Assembly: GCA_000719025.1 (NCBI GenBank)
Contig: JODP01000012.1
Coordinates: forward strand, 1-64,000
Origin: Kineosporia aurantiaca JCM 3230
GTDB taxonomy: Bacteria > Actinomycetota > Actinomycetes > Actinomycetales > Kineosporiaceae
Direction of reading: 5' to 3'
DNA: 64,000 nucleotides
The first letter of the stretch is position 1, and every line of letters begins with the position of its first letter. Position numbers and translations under genes: made by a program. Below the pieces are notes generated by a model. It worked only from the letters and a program-made list of their open reading frames with translations, had not been told where the DNA came from and ran no database searches. Below are positions 26,086 to 34,982 of this stretch, piece after piece.

Positions 26086-26089
26086 ACGG

Positions 26090-26701
26090 ATGCCGCGCGT
26101 CACTGAGGAGTATCGGGCCGCCCGCCGGGCCGAGATCGTTGCTGCCGCGGGGAAACTGTTCTCCAGCAACGGGTTCCACTCCACCTCGATGGCGGACATC
26201 ATCAGTGCGTCCGGGCTGTCGGCGGGGGCGGTCTATCGCTACTTCCGGAGCAAGGAGGAGTTGATCGGAGCCGTCTCGGAGACCGCGCTGAGCACGGCCG
26301 ACGAGGTGTTCACGGACCTGCTGGCCGACGGGGCCACGCCGTCCCCGGCCGAGGCGGTGACGAAGGTGATCAACGCGATCCTGGCGCGGGCGACCCGGGA
26401 CGGGCAGACCGGGGTCGACCTGACCCCGGTGGCCCTGCAGGTCTGGGCCGAGGCGGTGCGCAGCCCGGAGCTGAGCGTCCGGGCCAACACGGCGTTCACC
26501 CTGCTGCGCGACCACTTCGCCGAGGTGGCGCGGCGGTGGCAGAAGGCGGGTAACTTGCCGGCGGACGCCGATCCGGACCTGGTCGGTGCGGCGATGCTCG
26601 GTCTCGGGCAGGGTTTCCTGATCCAGAGCCTGCTGATTCCCGGCACCTCCGCCGAGAACTACACCGTCGGCGTCCAGGCGTTGCTGGGTGGTCAAGGCTG
26701 A
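26090..26701 (+). CDS. TetR-family regulator
   Basis: This 203-residue repressor has an N-terminal HTH: EIVAAAGKLFSSNGFHSTSM, then IISASGLSAGAVYRYFRSKEEL. The C-terminal half resembles the TetR_C_6/BetI-like ligand domain (ARRWQKAGNLPADADPDLVGAAMLGL). The message is nearly leaderless: the likely -10 ends seven bases before the ATG. It diverges from the permease gene and shares duplicated operator-like sites with it, so it is probably a local autoregulated repressor. Confidence 0.88.
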   Translation: MPRVTEEYRAARRAEIVAAAGKLFSSNGFHSTSMADIISASGLSAGAVYRYFRSKEELIGAVSETALSTADEVFTDLLADGATPSPAEAVTKVINAILARATRDGQTGVDLTPVALQVWAEAVRSPELSVRANTAFTLLRDHFAEVARRWQKAGNLPADADPDLVGAAMLGLGQGFLIQSLLIPGTSAENYTVGVQALLGGQG

Positions 26702-26807
26702 TCGGACCTCGGCCGCGGGAACGGCTCACTACGGTGGACCCGACCGGCGTGCTGACCAGCGTCCTCAATCAGGTATTTTTTGGTCTTTCCAGGAAAGGAT
26801 CCGCTCC

Positions 26808-27377
26808 ATGCCGAGAGCCGGACTCGCCCCCGCCTCCGTGATCGAGGCGGGCGCCGCGCTGGCCGACGAGGTCGGGTTCGACAAGCTCAGCATGGGCCTG
26901 CTGGCCGAGCGGCTGGGGGTGCGCACGCCCTCGCTGTACAAGCACGTCGACGGCCTGGCCGACCTGGCCCACGGGATCGCCGTGCTGGCGATGATCGAGT
27001 TCGGCGACGCCGTGCGGGACGCGACGCAGGGCCGGGCCGGGAGCGACGCCCTGGTGGCGGCGGCGAAGGCGATGCGGGCGTACGTCCGGGAGCACCCGGG
27101 GCGCTACGCCGCGACCACCGGCGCCCGGGCCACCGGGGAGGACGACCCGCTGATCGCGGCCGCGGCCCGGTCCCTCGCCTCGCTGGCGGCCGTGCTGCAC
27201 GGATACGGCCTGGATCCGGCTCAGGAGATCCACGCCCTGCGGATGCTGCGCAGTGTGCTGCACGGCTTCATCACGCTCGAGATCGAGGGCGGTTTCCAGA
27301 TGAACACCGATATCGACGAGAGCTTCGACTGGCTGGTCGGTTTCGTCGACCAAGGGCTGAAGGCCATCACCCGGTAG
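26808..27377 (+). CDS. TetR-family regulator with WHG-type C-terminal domain
   Basis: The protein has 189 residues. The HTH spans about 10-55 (LADEVGFDKLSMGLLAERLG, then VRTPSLYKHVDGLADLAHG). The C-terminal part has MLRSVLHGFITLEIEGGF, the WHG-domain motif of this TetR subgroup. The ATG at 26808 has AGGAAAGGA at good spacing; a longer frame from 26688 is not credible. It follows another TetR gene by about 100 bases and ends at a shared terminator before katG. The target is unknown. Confidence 0.85.
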   Translation: MPRAGLAPASVIEAGAALADEVGFDKLSMGLLAERLGVRTPSLYKHVDGLADLAHGIAVLAMIEFGDAVRDATQGRAGSDALVAAAKAMRAYVREHPGRYAATTGARATGEDDPLIAAAARSLASLAAVLHGYGLDPAQEIHALRMLRSVLHGFITLEIEGGFQMNTDIDESFDWLVGFVDQGLKAITR

Positions 27378-27381
27378 ATGC

Positions 27382-27418
27382 GAGTGCGCGCCCTCCCCCG
27401 GGGGAAGGGCGCGCACTC
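27382..27418. terminator. Bidirectional terminator between TetR and katG
   Basis: GAGTGCGCGCCCT (27382-27394) pairs perfectly with AGGGCGCGCACTC (27406-27418), and the loop itself can form a C5/G5 stem. It lies between two convergent stops and should serve both. Confidence 0.85.
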
Positions 27419-27425
27419 TTGCGGA

Positions 27426-29660
27426 TCAGCGCAGGTCGAAGCGGTCCAGCTCCATGACCTTGACCCAGGCGCGGGCGAAGTCGGCGACGAACTTGGCCTT
27501 GGCGTCCTCGCTGGCGTAGACCTCGGCCAGGGCGCGCAGCTGCGAGTTCGAGCCGAACACCAGGTCCACCGCGGTGGCGGTGTACTTGACCTCGTCGGTG
27601 CTCAGGTCGCGGATCTCGTAGACGTGCTCGCCGGTCTCGGCCGCCTTCCACTTCGTGCCCGGGGAGAGCAGGTTCACGAAGAAGTCGTTGGTCAGCACGC
27701 CGGTCCGGTCGGTGAGCACCCCGAGCGGGCTGCCGGCGAAGTTGTTCCCGAGCGCGCGCAGGCCACCGACCAGCACGGTCATCTCCGGCGCGGTCAGGTT
27801 CAGCATGTACGCCCGGTCGACCAGCAGGACCTCCGGCTGGGTCTTCTCACCCTCGCGCAGGTAGTTGCGGAACCCGTCGGCCCGCGGCTCGAGCACCGCG
27901 AACGACTCCACGTCGGTCTGCTCCTGGGTGGCGTCGGTGCGGCCGGCGTGGAACGGCACGGTCACCTCGACACCCGCGTCCTTGGCCGCCTTCTCGACCG
28001 CGGCCGAACCGGCCAGCACGATCAGGTCGGCCAGCGAGATCTGGGCGCCACCGGCGCCGTTGAACTCGCTGCGGATGCTCTCGAGGCTGCCGAGCACCTT
28101 GGCGAGCTGCTCGGGCTGGTTGACCGTCCAGCTCTTCTGCGGCTCGAGGGCGATCCGGGCGCCGTTCGCGCCACCGCGCTTGTCGGTGGAACGGAAGCTG
28201 GCGGCCGAGGCCCACGCGGTCTGGACCAGCTCGGAGACGGACAGGCCGGACTCCAGCACCTTGGCCTTGAGCGCGGTCACGTCGGCGTCGGTGACCGGGG
28301 CGCCCTCGGCGGCCGGGACCGGGTCCTGCCAGATCTGCGGCTCGGCGACCCAGGGGCCGAGGAACCGGCTGACCGGGCCCATGTCACGGTGCAGCAGCTT
28401 GTACCAGGCCTTGGCGAAGGCCAGCTGGAACTGGTCCGGGTGCTCCAGGAAGCGCTTGGAGATCTCGCCGTAGACCGGGTCGAACCGCAGCGACAGGTCC
28501 GTGGTCAGCATGGTCGGCCGGTACTTCTTGTCCGGGTCGTACGGGTCCGGAATGATCTCCGGCGCGTCCTTGGCCACGTACTGCTTGGCGCCGCCGGGGC
28601 TGGTGGTCAGCTCCCACTCGTAGCCGAACAGGATCTCGAAGAAGCGGTTGCTCCACCGGGTCGGCTGGTCGGTCCAGGTGACTTCAAGACCGGAGGTGAT
28701 CGTGTCCTTGCCCTTACCGGTGCCGTGCGGGTTGTGCCAGCCCAGGCCCTGGGCCTCGATCGACTCGCCCTCGGGCTCCGGGCCGATGTCGGCGACGGCC
28801 GCGCCGTGGGTCTTGCCGAAGGTGTGCCCACCGGCGATCAGGGCGACGGTCTCCTCGTCGTTCATCGCCATCCGGCCGAAGGTCAGCCGGATGAAGTTGG
28901 CCGCGGCCAGGAAGTCGGCGCTGCCCCGGGGACCCTCGGGGTTGACGTAGATCAGGCCCATCTCGGTCGCCCCGACGGTGGGGGCCATGTCCTTCTCGGA
29001 CTCGTACCGGCCGGCCAGCCAGGTGTCCTCGGGACCCCAGAAGATCTCCTCGGGCTCCCAGACGTCCGGGCGGCCGAAGGCGAAACCGAAGGTCTCGAAG
29101 CCCATCGACTCCAGCGCCACGTTCCCGCCGAGCACCAGCAGGTCGGCCCAGGAGACCTTCTGCCCGTACTTCTGCTTGACCGGCCACAGCAGGCGGCGGG
29201 CCTTGTCCAGGTTCGCGTTGTCCGGCCAGCTGTTCAGCGGCGCGAACCGCTGTCCGCCGTCACCGGCGCCGCCCCGGCCGTCCTCGATCCGGTAGGTGCC
29301 GGCCGCGTGCCAGCTCATCCGGATCATCAGGCCGCCGTAGTGCCCGAAGTCGGCCGGCCACCAGTCCTGCGAGGTGGTCAGCACCTCGGTGATGTCCGCC
29401 TTGAGCGCCTCGACGTCGAGCTGGGCGAACTCCTTGGCGTAGTCGAAGTCCTCACCCAGCGGGTTGCCCTTGGGCGAGTGGGCGTGCAGCACCGACAGGT
29501 CGAGCTGGTTCGGCCACCAGTCGCGGTTGGTGCGCGGCTTCCCGCCGGTCTTGGGGGTGGGCGCGTCGATCGCCGGGTTCTCGCTCTCGCTGCCCTGCGA
29601 GGTCAGCGAGCTGTGGTCGACCGGGCAGCCTGAGGCCTTCGGGTCCTGGGTGTCGCTCAT
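27426..29660 (-). CDS. katG: Catalase-peroxidase KatG
   Basis: This 744-residue haem enzyme is a bifunctional catalase and peroxidase. Distal residues Arg114, Trp117 and His118 lie in IRMSWHAAGTYR. The covalent Met-Tyr-Trp adduct can be formed by Trp117, Tyr238 (LIYVNPEGP) and Met264 (FGRMAMND). Proximal His279 is in AGGHTFGKTHGA. Length and both peroxidase-like halves are normal. The gene lies 24 bases after the Fur-family gene, forming the actinobacterial furA-katG operon. It is expected to be induced by peroxide. Confidence 0.98.
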   Translation of the reverse strand: MSDTQDPKASGCPVDHSSLTSQGSESENPAIDAPTPKTGGKPRTNRDWWPNQLDLSVLHAHSPKGNPLGEDFDYAKEFAQLDVEALKADITEVLTTSQDWWPADFGHYGGLMIRMSWHAAGTYRIEDGRGGAGDGGQRFAPLNSWPDNANLDKARRLLWPVKQKYGQKVSWADLLVLGGNVALESMGFETFGFAFGRPDVWEPEEIFWGPEDTWLAGRYESEKDMAPTVGATEMGLIYVNPEGPRGSADFLAAANFIRLTFGRMAMNDEETVALIAGGHTFGKTHGAAVADIGPEPEGESIEAQGLGWHNPHGTGKGKDTITSGLEVTWTDQPTRWSNRFFEILFGYEWELTTSPGGAKQYVAKDAPEIIPDPYDPDKKYRPTMLTTDLSLRFDPVYGEISKRFLEHPDQFQLAFAKAWYKLLHRDMGPVSRFLGPWVAEPQIWQDPVPAAEGAPVTDADVTALKAKVLESGLSVSELVQTAWASAASFRSTDKRGGANGARIALEPQKSWTVNQPEQLAKVLGSLESIRSEFNGAGGAQISLADLIVLAGSAAVEKAAKDAGVEVTVPFHAGRTDATQEQTDVESFAVLEPRADGFRNYLREGEKTQPEVLLVDRAYMLNLTAPEMTVLVGGLRALGNNFAGSPLGVLTDRTGVLTNDFFVNLLSPGTKWKAAETGEHVYEIRDLSTDEVKYTATAVDLVFGSNSQLRALAEVYASEDAKAKFVADFARAWVKVMELDRFDLR

Positions 29661-29684
29661 GTACTTCCTTCCGGACTGGCCGAT

Positions 29685-30113
29685 TCAGTGAGAGATGCTG
29701 GCGGCCGCGCAGTCGGGGCAGGTGCCCCAGTACACGACCTCCGCCTCGTCGACCACGAAGCCGTGGTTGTCGGAAGCGGTCAGACAGGGGGCGTGGCCGA
29801 CGGCGCACTCGACGTCGGCGATGGCGCCGCAGGAGCGGCAGACGATGTGGTGGTGGTTGTCGCCCACCCGGGTCTCGTACCGGGCGGTGGCGCCCGCGGG
29901 CTGGATCCGCCGGACGATCCCGACCTCGGTCAGCGCCCGCAGCACGTCGTACACCGCCTGGTGGGATACCGCCGGATGCCCGGCCCGGACCAGCTGGATC
30001 ACCGTATCGGTGTCCACGTGCGGGTTCTCGTGCAGGGCGGTGAGCACCGCCAGCCGGGGCCGGGTCACGCGCAACGAGGCCGCGCGCAACTGGGCCTCGT
30101 AGTCCGGCGTCAT
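29685..30113 (-). CDS. furA: Fur-family peroxide/iron regulator (FurA-like)
   Basis: The 142-residue regulator has an N-terminal winged helix (RVTRPRLAVLTALHENPHVD, SHQAVYDVLRALTEVGIV). The dimerisation domain carries a His cluster (DNHHHIVCRSCG) and two CxxC pairs (Cys92/95, Cys132/135) that should bind structural zinc. The position directly before katG marks it as the autoregulated repressor of that operon. The ATG at 30113 is chosen over a long upstream extension. A Fur-type box lies 17 bases upstream. Confidence 0.93.
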   Translation of the reverse strand: MTPDYEAQLRAASLRVTRPRLAVLTALHENPHVDTDTVIQLVRAGHPAVSHQAVYDVLRALTEVGIVRRIQPAGATARYETRVGDNHHHIVCRSCGAIADVECAVGHAPCLTASDNHGFVVDEAEVVYWGTCPDCAAASISH

Positions 30114-30129
30114 GGGTCGAACATAGGGC

Positions 30130-30151
30130 ACTTGTTTGGAGTCAATCAAGT
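30130..30151 (-). promoter_or_regulatory. Fur-type operator before furA-katG
   Basis: An AT-rich imperfect palindrome (ACTTG...CAAGT at the ends, 8 of 11 positions symmetrical) stands in an otherwise GC-rich region, just ahead of the furA start. It matches the expected site for autoregulation of a furA-katG operon by position and symmetry. Confidence 0.55.
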
Positions 30152-30172
30152 TTTCATTGCTGTGTACTCCGG

Positions 30173-31573
30173 ATGGCCCGATGGTGGACGACGCGGGGCC
30201 GGGAGGCGCGGATGAGGTGCGGCACATCGGCTGAAGCCCGGCGTCGGACGGCCGATCGGGAGCGGGTGACCGGTTCCGCCGGCCTGCCCTGGCAGGCGCG
30301 CCACGAGGCCTGCGCACGTCTGGGCGAGCTGGGCCGGTTCGCCGAGGCCGGCGATCTGCTGAATCCGGACGATCCGATGGACACCGTGCTTGGTGTGCAG
30401 ACTTACCTACTGGCGGGGGATCCGGGAGCGGCCCGTCGGTTCCTGCCCGGGCTGGACCGGACACCGATGCACCCGGGTCAGCGGGACCTGCTGAGGGCTG
30501 CTGCTGGGGCGGCCGGCCCGCCGCTCGCCGTGCTGGAGCGGGGTGGGCGATACCTGGCCGATGGGGAAGCGACTTTCGAGGACTTCGCCGTCTTCGCGGT
30601 GGCCGCCGCCGGGCTTGATCTGGAGCGGGCCGGAGAAGCAGTAGAGATCGCGCTCATCGCCGACGTGGCCCTTCACGCCGTCGTGCCGGTGCGGGCGGCC
30701 GCGGCGGCGGCGCTCGGCCACTACGCCGGTGCCTTCGATCTCTTGGAAGAGCTGTCCCAGGAAAACGACTCAACTGATCCGGTTCCGGCTGCGCTGGCCC
30801 TGCTCCGGGATCACGGCCACGATGGTGCCGCACAGGCGCTCGTTGCCTTCGCCGTCCAGATGCCGGGCCTGCGAACGGAACGACGCCGCTACTGGGCCGC
30901 CCTCGGCCGGTCGGTGATTCCTTACACGCTCGGCCACCGTCTGCTCCATCTGATCTGGCTGGTCTGCGGAATCGCCTCGGCGATCTTCCTCGGGGCGCCC
31001 TTCGTGGTGGTCTGGCTGGTGATCACCGGCCTCTGGAGCAATTGGGTGCCCCTGCCCGGCCTGGACCGCCGGAGCACCCGGATCCTTCGGGGCTATCGCC
31101 TGCATCGGCAGAAGCTGACCGAGTTCGGATTTCCCGACGTGGTGGCCTTCCTGCTCGGTGCTCTGGTCGGCATGGTGGGATTTGCGTTCATCGCCCGGAA
31201 CGCTTCGGACAACGTCCTTTCGGCATTCCTGGTCGCGGGCCTGGCCGTCGGAGCGCTCTCCGGCGCGGCCGGCCGACGGGTGCTGCGGCGACGCCTGGAC
31301 GTGCGGCGTAAGGAACTGGCGCGACTGGCCGCCAGTCGGGATCTGCGCTGTCGCTGCCGGGTCCGGGATCAGCTGACCGGTCCCGACTCGCGGTACTACG
31401 TCGACTGGCACCTGCGGCCCGAAGGCTCCGGCGCGGCGCCCTGGCAGGTCCGGCGATGCGGCTGGAGCGGAGTCCGGTTCCTCGACTTCCCGGCGATCTG
31501 CACCGCCGTGCGGGTGCTCAGCCTGACCGACGGCTGGGACACACCCGAGCCGAGGATCAGCCCCTACCTCTGA
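30173..31573 (+). CDS. Hypothetical membrane protein with helical-repeat N-terminus
   Basis: I do not recognise this protein of up to 466 residues. Residues ~40-240 are Ala/Leu-rich helices (ARHEACARLGELGRFAEAGD, GAFDLLEELSQEND) that look like TPR/HEAT-type repeats. Two pairs of transmembrane helices follow (about 256-285 and 320-355). The C-terminal cytosolic domain has RCRCRVRDQL and a Trp-rich end. The start could be 30173 or the ATG at 30212. It diverges from furA, but nothing else links the two. Confidence 0.6.
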   Translation: MARWWTTRGREARMRCGTSAEARRRTADRERVTGSAGLPWQARHEACARLGELGRFAEAGDLLNPDDPMDTVLGVQTYLLAGDPGAARRFLPGLDRTPMHPGQRDLLRAAAGAAGPPLAVLERGGRYLADGEATFEDFAVFAVAAAGLDLERAGEAVEIALIADVALHAVVPVRAAAAAALGHYAGAFDLLEELSQENDSTDPVPAALALLRDHGHDGAAQALVAFAVQMPGLRTERRRYWAALGRSVIPYTLGHRLLHLIWLVCGIASAIFLGAPFVVVWLVITGLWSNWVPLPGLDRRSTRILRGYRLHRQKLTEFGFPDVVAFLLGALVGMVGFAFIARNASDNVLSAFLVAGLAVGALSGAAGRRVLRRRLDVRRKELARLAASRDLRCRCRVRDQLTGPDSRYYVDWHLRPEGSGAAPWQVRRCGWSGVRFLDFPAICTAVRVLSLTDGWDTPEPRISPYL

Positions 31574-31598
31574 ACCCTCTGAACTGGGTGTTTGGAGA

Positions 31599-32090
31599 TC
31601 AGGCGTTCGTCATCCACGACCACTTGGTCGTCGCCCGTGAGTACTTGACCTTGCCCCACTCGGCCGCGGACAGCTTCCGCTGCTTCGCCGAGGCGGAGTC
31701 CAGGTGAACGGTGCGGATCAGCCCGCTGCGTTTCTCGGTGATGCCCACGTTCGATCGCGGGCACAGGCTGCCGGGCACCGAGGCGACCTCTTCGCACACC
31801 CGCACGGTGCCGATGGGGCCGGTGAACTCGGCGCTGCGGGCGATGGACGAGGGACGGCCCTGCTCGTCGTAGATGTTCGCCACCGACCAGAACCGGGCCA
31901 GGTGGTAGCCGGCCGGGACGGAGACCGGGAGAGCCAGCTGGACGCCGCCGGTCGCCCCGGCGTACGCGTGCTCGACGATGGCGCGTTGCGGATCGCCGGC
32001 CGGGTTGCCCGCGCCACAGCCGGCCAGGACGGCGACCAGCGCGACGACCGCGCCCGCGAACGCGAGCGCCCTGAAGAAACGAGCACGCAC
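31599..32090 (-). CDS. Predicted lipoprotein
   Basis: This secreted lipoprotein of about 163 residues has a type II signal peptide: charged RARFFR, a hydrophobic stretch and the lipobox LAGC with Cys25 as lipidation site. The mature domain has two further Cys (VCEEVASVPGSLCPRS) that could form a disulfide. The GTG at 32090 is preceded by GGGAGGGG. A second frame overlaps it, but only this one has a signal peptide. Function unknown. Confidence 0.75.
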   Translation of the reverse strand: MRARFFRALAFAGAVVALVAVLAGCGAGNPAGDPQRAIVEHAYAGATGGVQLALPVSVPAGYHLARFWSVANIYDEQGRPSSIARSAEFTGPIGTVRVCEEVASVPGSLCPRSNVGITEKRSGLIRTVHLDSASAKQRKLSAAEWGKVKYSRATTKWSWMTNA

Positions 32091-32197
32091 GATTGGCCCC
32101 TCCCGTGGTCCGGATGTGCAGTGATCCGGCCCTGCACCAGCCCCAAGGCGAACCATGGCACATCCGGACGCATTTCGCCTACCCAGGCACGCCCCTT

Positions 32198-32223
32198 CAC
32201 GAAAGTGACACCTGTGTTTCGTG
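32198..32223. promoter_or_regulatory. Inverted repeat upstream of the lipoprotein gene
   Basis: CACGAAA and TTTCGTG form a perfect 7-bp inverted repeat separated by 12 bases. It lies between the lipoprotein start and the end of the lyase gene. It could be an operator for the former or a weak terminator for the latter. Confidence 0.35.
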
Positions 32224-32260
32224 TTACGGGGTGATCTTGGGTGGCTACGGGGAGCAGCGA

Positions 32261-34621
32261 CTACCGGCCGGGAAGCGGCACCTTCGCCCAGTCGGTGTCC
32301 GAGGCCAGGTAGAAGCCCGGGTAAGACGGCTGGTTGTAGCTGGTTTGCTGGCGCGCCACCTCGGCCCGGTACTGCGGGTCGGCCATCAGCGTGTACAGCT
32401 TGTGACCGGTGAGCTCGGTGCTCAGACAGATCCGGATCGCCGAGCTGTCGGTGGTGCGCACCAGCAGCTCCTCCCGCCAGTCACCGAGCACGTCGGCGAT
32501 CAGCCCGGCGGTGCCTTTGGTGGAGTTGTTGGTCCGGGTGCCCTCGGCGGTCAGCAGGGTGCCGCGCCGCCAGTCGTCGATCGTCGGGGTGGCCTCGCCC
32601 GAGCCGTTCAGGATCTGCGTGGTCAGGTCGCCGGACCAGCGGATGCTCTGGTCGGTGCCGGGGATGGTGTCGGTCACCACCTGGCCCTTGGCGGTGTTCA
32701 GGCCGAGCGCCTCGGAGCCGCCGGGCAGGCTGGCCCAGACCTCGAGGCCGGGCTGTTCGGGCAGCACGTCGCCGATCATGCCCCGGCCGGTGTCGCGCCC
32801 GGAGTAGGTCCCGAACAGCACCTGGCCGGACTCGGCCGCCCGCATCGCCATGCCGTACGGCGCCGACGTCGCGCCCTCGTGCACAGTGAAGATCTCCAGG
32901 CCCGGACGGTCCGGATCGATGTCGGTCACGTGCATCGCGTCGCCGTGCCCGAGCCGGGCGCTGGCCCCGGGATCGGCACTGCCCTCCGGGAGATCAGCAA
33001 AGGACGAGTAGAGCAGGCTTCCGTCGTCGTCGATCGTGGCGCTGCCGTAGACGATCTCCTGCTTGCCGTCACCGTCCACATCGGCCGCGCTCAGGGAGTG
33101 GAAGCCTTGGGTGGTGAGCGTCCGGAACTCTGGGTTGGTGCCGTCCCGGCCGTGGGGTGAGTCGTTGAACGGGTTCGTCATCGGCGTCCATCCGCTGTCG
33201 ACGTACCAGTTCTGGGTCAGCTGGTGCCCGTTCCAGCCGTAGGCGATCAACGTCGTGCGGGTGTAGTAACCCCGGGCGAACACCGCCAAGGGATGCCGGC
33301 CGTCCAGGTAGGCCACTCCGCTGAGGAAACGGTCGACGCGGTTACCCGGCTCAATCCGGGCCATCGCGTAGTCACCCCACATGAGCCCGTCGTCCGTACG
33401 TCCTGGCTTGTAGGCAACGGTCTGGAGCTCCTTGCCCGTTGCTCCGTCGAACACGGTCAGGTATTCCGGCCCGTCCACGATGAAGCCCTCGAATGTGCGC
33501 AACGCGTTGCGGGTACTGCGGGCGGGGGCGTAAACGTCCATGAAGTAGTCGACCAGTGCCTGGGCGTCGGTCTTGCTCAGGGGGTAGGAGTACTTCGGCT
33601 CGATACCGAACGCCTGTTCCAGCGTCTTCGGCCAGTGCCCGGCCACTACCTCCGGATGCTTGTCCCAACCCTGGAACAGCGCCACCAGATGGTCGTAGTA
33701 GTCCGCCGCGCTCATCCGGTAGTCGTCGGTGTTCTTGTACCCCGCCTTGGTATCGGCCTTGGGCATGGTGATGTACCGCTCGGAGACCACCTTGCCGGCC
33801 TTGTCGTAGCGGGTGATCTTGGTGCCGGGCGCGGTCTTGAACATCATCTCCGAGCGGCCGTCACCGTCGAAGTCATAGACCAGGAACTGCGTGTAGTGCG
33901 CCCCGGCACGAATATTCACGCCCAGATCGATGCGGTGCAGCAAAGTACCGTCGATCCGGTACGTGTCGATGATCGTGTTCCCCGTATAGCCGACCTGAGA
34001 AACGTCCTTGGAGTTGCTCGGGTCCCACTTGACCACGTACTCGTACTGCCCGTCGCCGTCCACATCGCCGACGCTCATGTCGTTGGCCGAATACGTGTAC
34101 GCCTCACCCGCAGGCGTCGTACCTCCTGCCGGTCGCTTCAGGGGTAGGTCGTAGTGGTCCCCGACCCACGGCGTGACCGTGCTCCCCTTGCCCACCTCGA
34201 CCCCATGGCGCACCGGCACAACGCGGTACTTGGCCTGCGCGGTACCGCTCTTGTCGAGGTAGTTGGTGCTGTCCTTCACCGTGGCGAGGCGCTTGCTACC
34301 CCGGTACACGTTGAAGTCCGTGCCGGTCAGACCGGTCTTGGAATGCCCGGTTGCTTCCTCGCCGAGCAGGCGCCAGCTCAGGAAGACGCCCTCGCTGGTC
34401 GTCGCGGCGACCAGGCCGCGGTCGAGCTTCTCCAACTGGAGGACCGGTTTCGCGCTCGCAGTCGCCGGTTGCGAGGTAAGCACCACCGCGCAAGCGCTTG
34501 CCGCGACCAGAACCAGGCGAGCTAGCCGGAACAATGGACGCTTGCCCCGCCCGTTGGCGGGGGGAGCGGCGGCCGGGGGTGAACCGGGTGGAATCGATGG
34601 TGTCGTGCGGGGACTCGGCAC
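32261..34621 (-). CDS. Secreted PL11 rhamnogalacturonan lyase
   Basis: The exported enzyme of about 786 residues cleaves the rhamnose-galacturonate backbone of pectin. A long polar N-region precedes a hydrophobic core (LFRLARLVLVAASACAVVL) with cleavage near ATASA. The mature start LEKLDRGLVAA, VFLSWRLLG and FNVYRGSKRLATV is the PL11 opening. The eight-bladed propeller has calcium loops VGDVDGDGQYE, YDFDGDGRSE and ADVDGDGKQE. The catalytic region includes GAHYTQFLVYD and DYRMSAADYYDHL. The GTG at 34621 follows AGGAGA. Length is somewhat above the usual because of the N-terminus. Confidence 0.92.
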   Translation of the reverse strand: MPSPRTTPSIPPGSPPAAAPPANGRGKRPLFRLARLVLVAASACAVVLTSQPATASAKPVLQLEKLDRGLVAATTSEGVFLSWRLLGEEATGHSKTGLTGTDFNVYRGSKRLATVKDSTNYLDKSGTAQAKYRVVPVRHGVEVGKGSTVTPWVGDHYDLPLKRPAGGTTPAGEAYTYSANDMSVGDVDGDGQYEYVVKWDPSNSKDVSQVGYTGNTIIDTYRIDGTLLHRIDLGVNIRAGAHYTQFLVYDFDGDGRSEMMFKTAPGTKITRYDKAGKVVSERYITMPKADTKAGYKNTDDYRMSAADYYDHLVALFQGWDKHPEVVAGHWPKTLEQAFGIEPKYSYPLSKTDAQALVDYFMDVYAPARSTRNALRTFEGFIVDGPEYLTVFDGATGKELQTVAYKPGRTDDGLMWGDYAMARIEPGNRVDRFLSGVAYLDGRHPLAVFARGYYTRTTLIAYGWNGHQLTQNWYVDSGWTPMTNPFNDSPHGRDGTNPEFRTLTTQGFHSLSAADVDGDGKQEIVYGSATIDDDGSLLYSSFADLPEGSADPGASARLGHGDAMHVTDIDPDRPGLEIFTVHEGATSAPYGMAMRAAESGQVLFGTYSGRDTGRGMIGDVLPEQPGLEVWASLPGGSEALGLNTAKGQVVTDTIPGTDQSIRWSGDLTTQILNGSGEATPTIDDWRRGTLLTAEGTRTNNSTKGTAGLIADVLGDWREELLVRTTDSSAIRICLSTELTGHKLYTLMADPQYRAEVARQQTSYNQPSYPGFYLASDTDWAKVPLPGR

Positions 34622-34982
34622 TGGGTCTCCTCGGGCACTCGGATGGAACGATTCAGCGTGCTGCTCAGCCTGGCTGTGACAATTCGGGCATGTCAACCAG
34701 CTTACGGAAAGCGGTTACCGGGGGTTTTCCGATGCTGGGTTTTTTGGTGGGGGCGCGTGAGCTTCGTGGGGTTATGGGCCGGAGCTGCATGATCGTGGGG
34801 GCGCAACTGCATGACTAGGGGGCGGAATTGCGTGGTCACGGGGGTGGAGTCGCATGATCGCGGGGGCGGAATTGCATGATCACGGGGTGGAAAGTCCATG
34901 ATCACGGGGGAAGAAGTCCATGATCACGAAGGGGGTGGGGGGGTAGGTCGGGGTTGAGGGTGGGGTGGGGGAGGATGAGGGG
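34622..34982. other. Intergenic region holding the second 22-bp repeat array
   Basis: This divergent gap lies between the lyase gene and the kinase-like gene. Apart from the repeat array (34786-34935) it holds a G-rich tract just before the kinase start. No protein-like frame was found. Both promoters must lie beside or inside the repeats. Confidence 0.6.
34786..34935. repeat. 22-bp tandem repeat array, locus 2
   Basis: Seven successive units with the core CATGATCACGGGGG start near 34787, 34809, 34830, 34852, 34874, 34896 and 34918, a constant step of about 22 bp. The left units are diverged (CATGATCGTG, CATGACTAGG, CGTGGTCACG) and the right ones nearly perfect. The last two units match locus 1 (14429-14467) almost base for base. 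Confidence 0.9.

Noticed and set aside
27378..29633. 751-residue plus-strand frame opposite katG
   Set aside because: Antisense shadow of an unambiguous catalase-peroxidase.
31564..32163. 199-residue frame overlapping the lipoprotein gene
   Set aside because: The other frame has a signal peptide, lipobox and ribosome-binding site; this one is Arg/Gly-rich.
34786..34935. Possible CRISPR array
   Set aside because: The 22-bp units abut directly with no unique spacers, and no cas genes are near.
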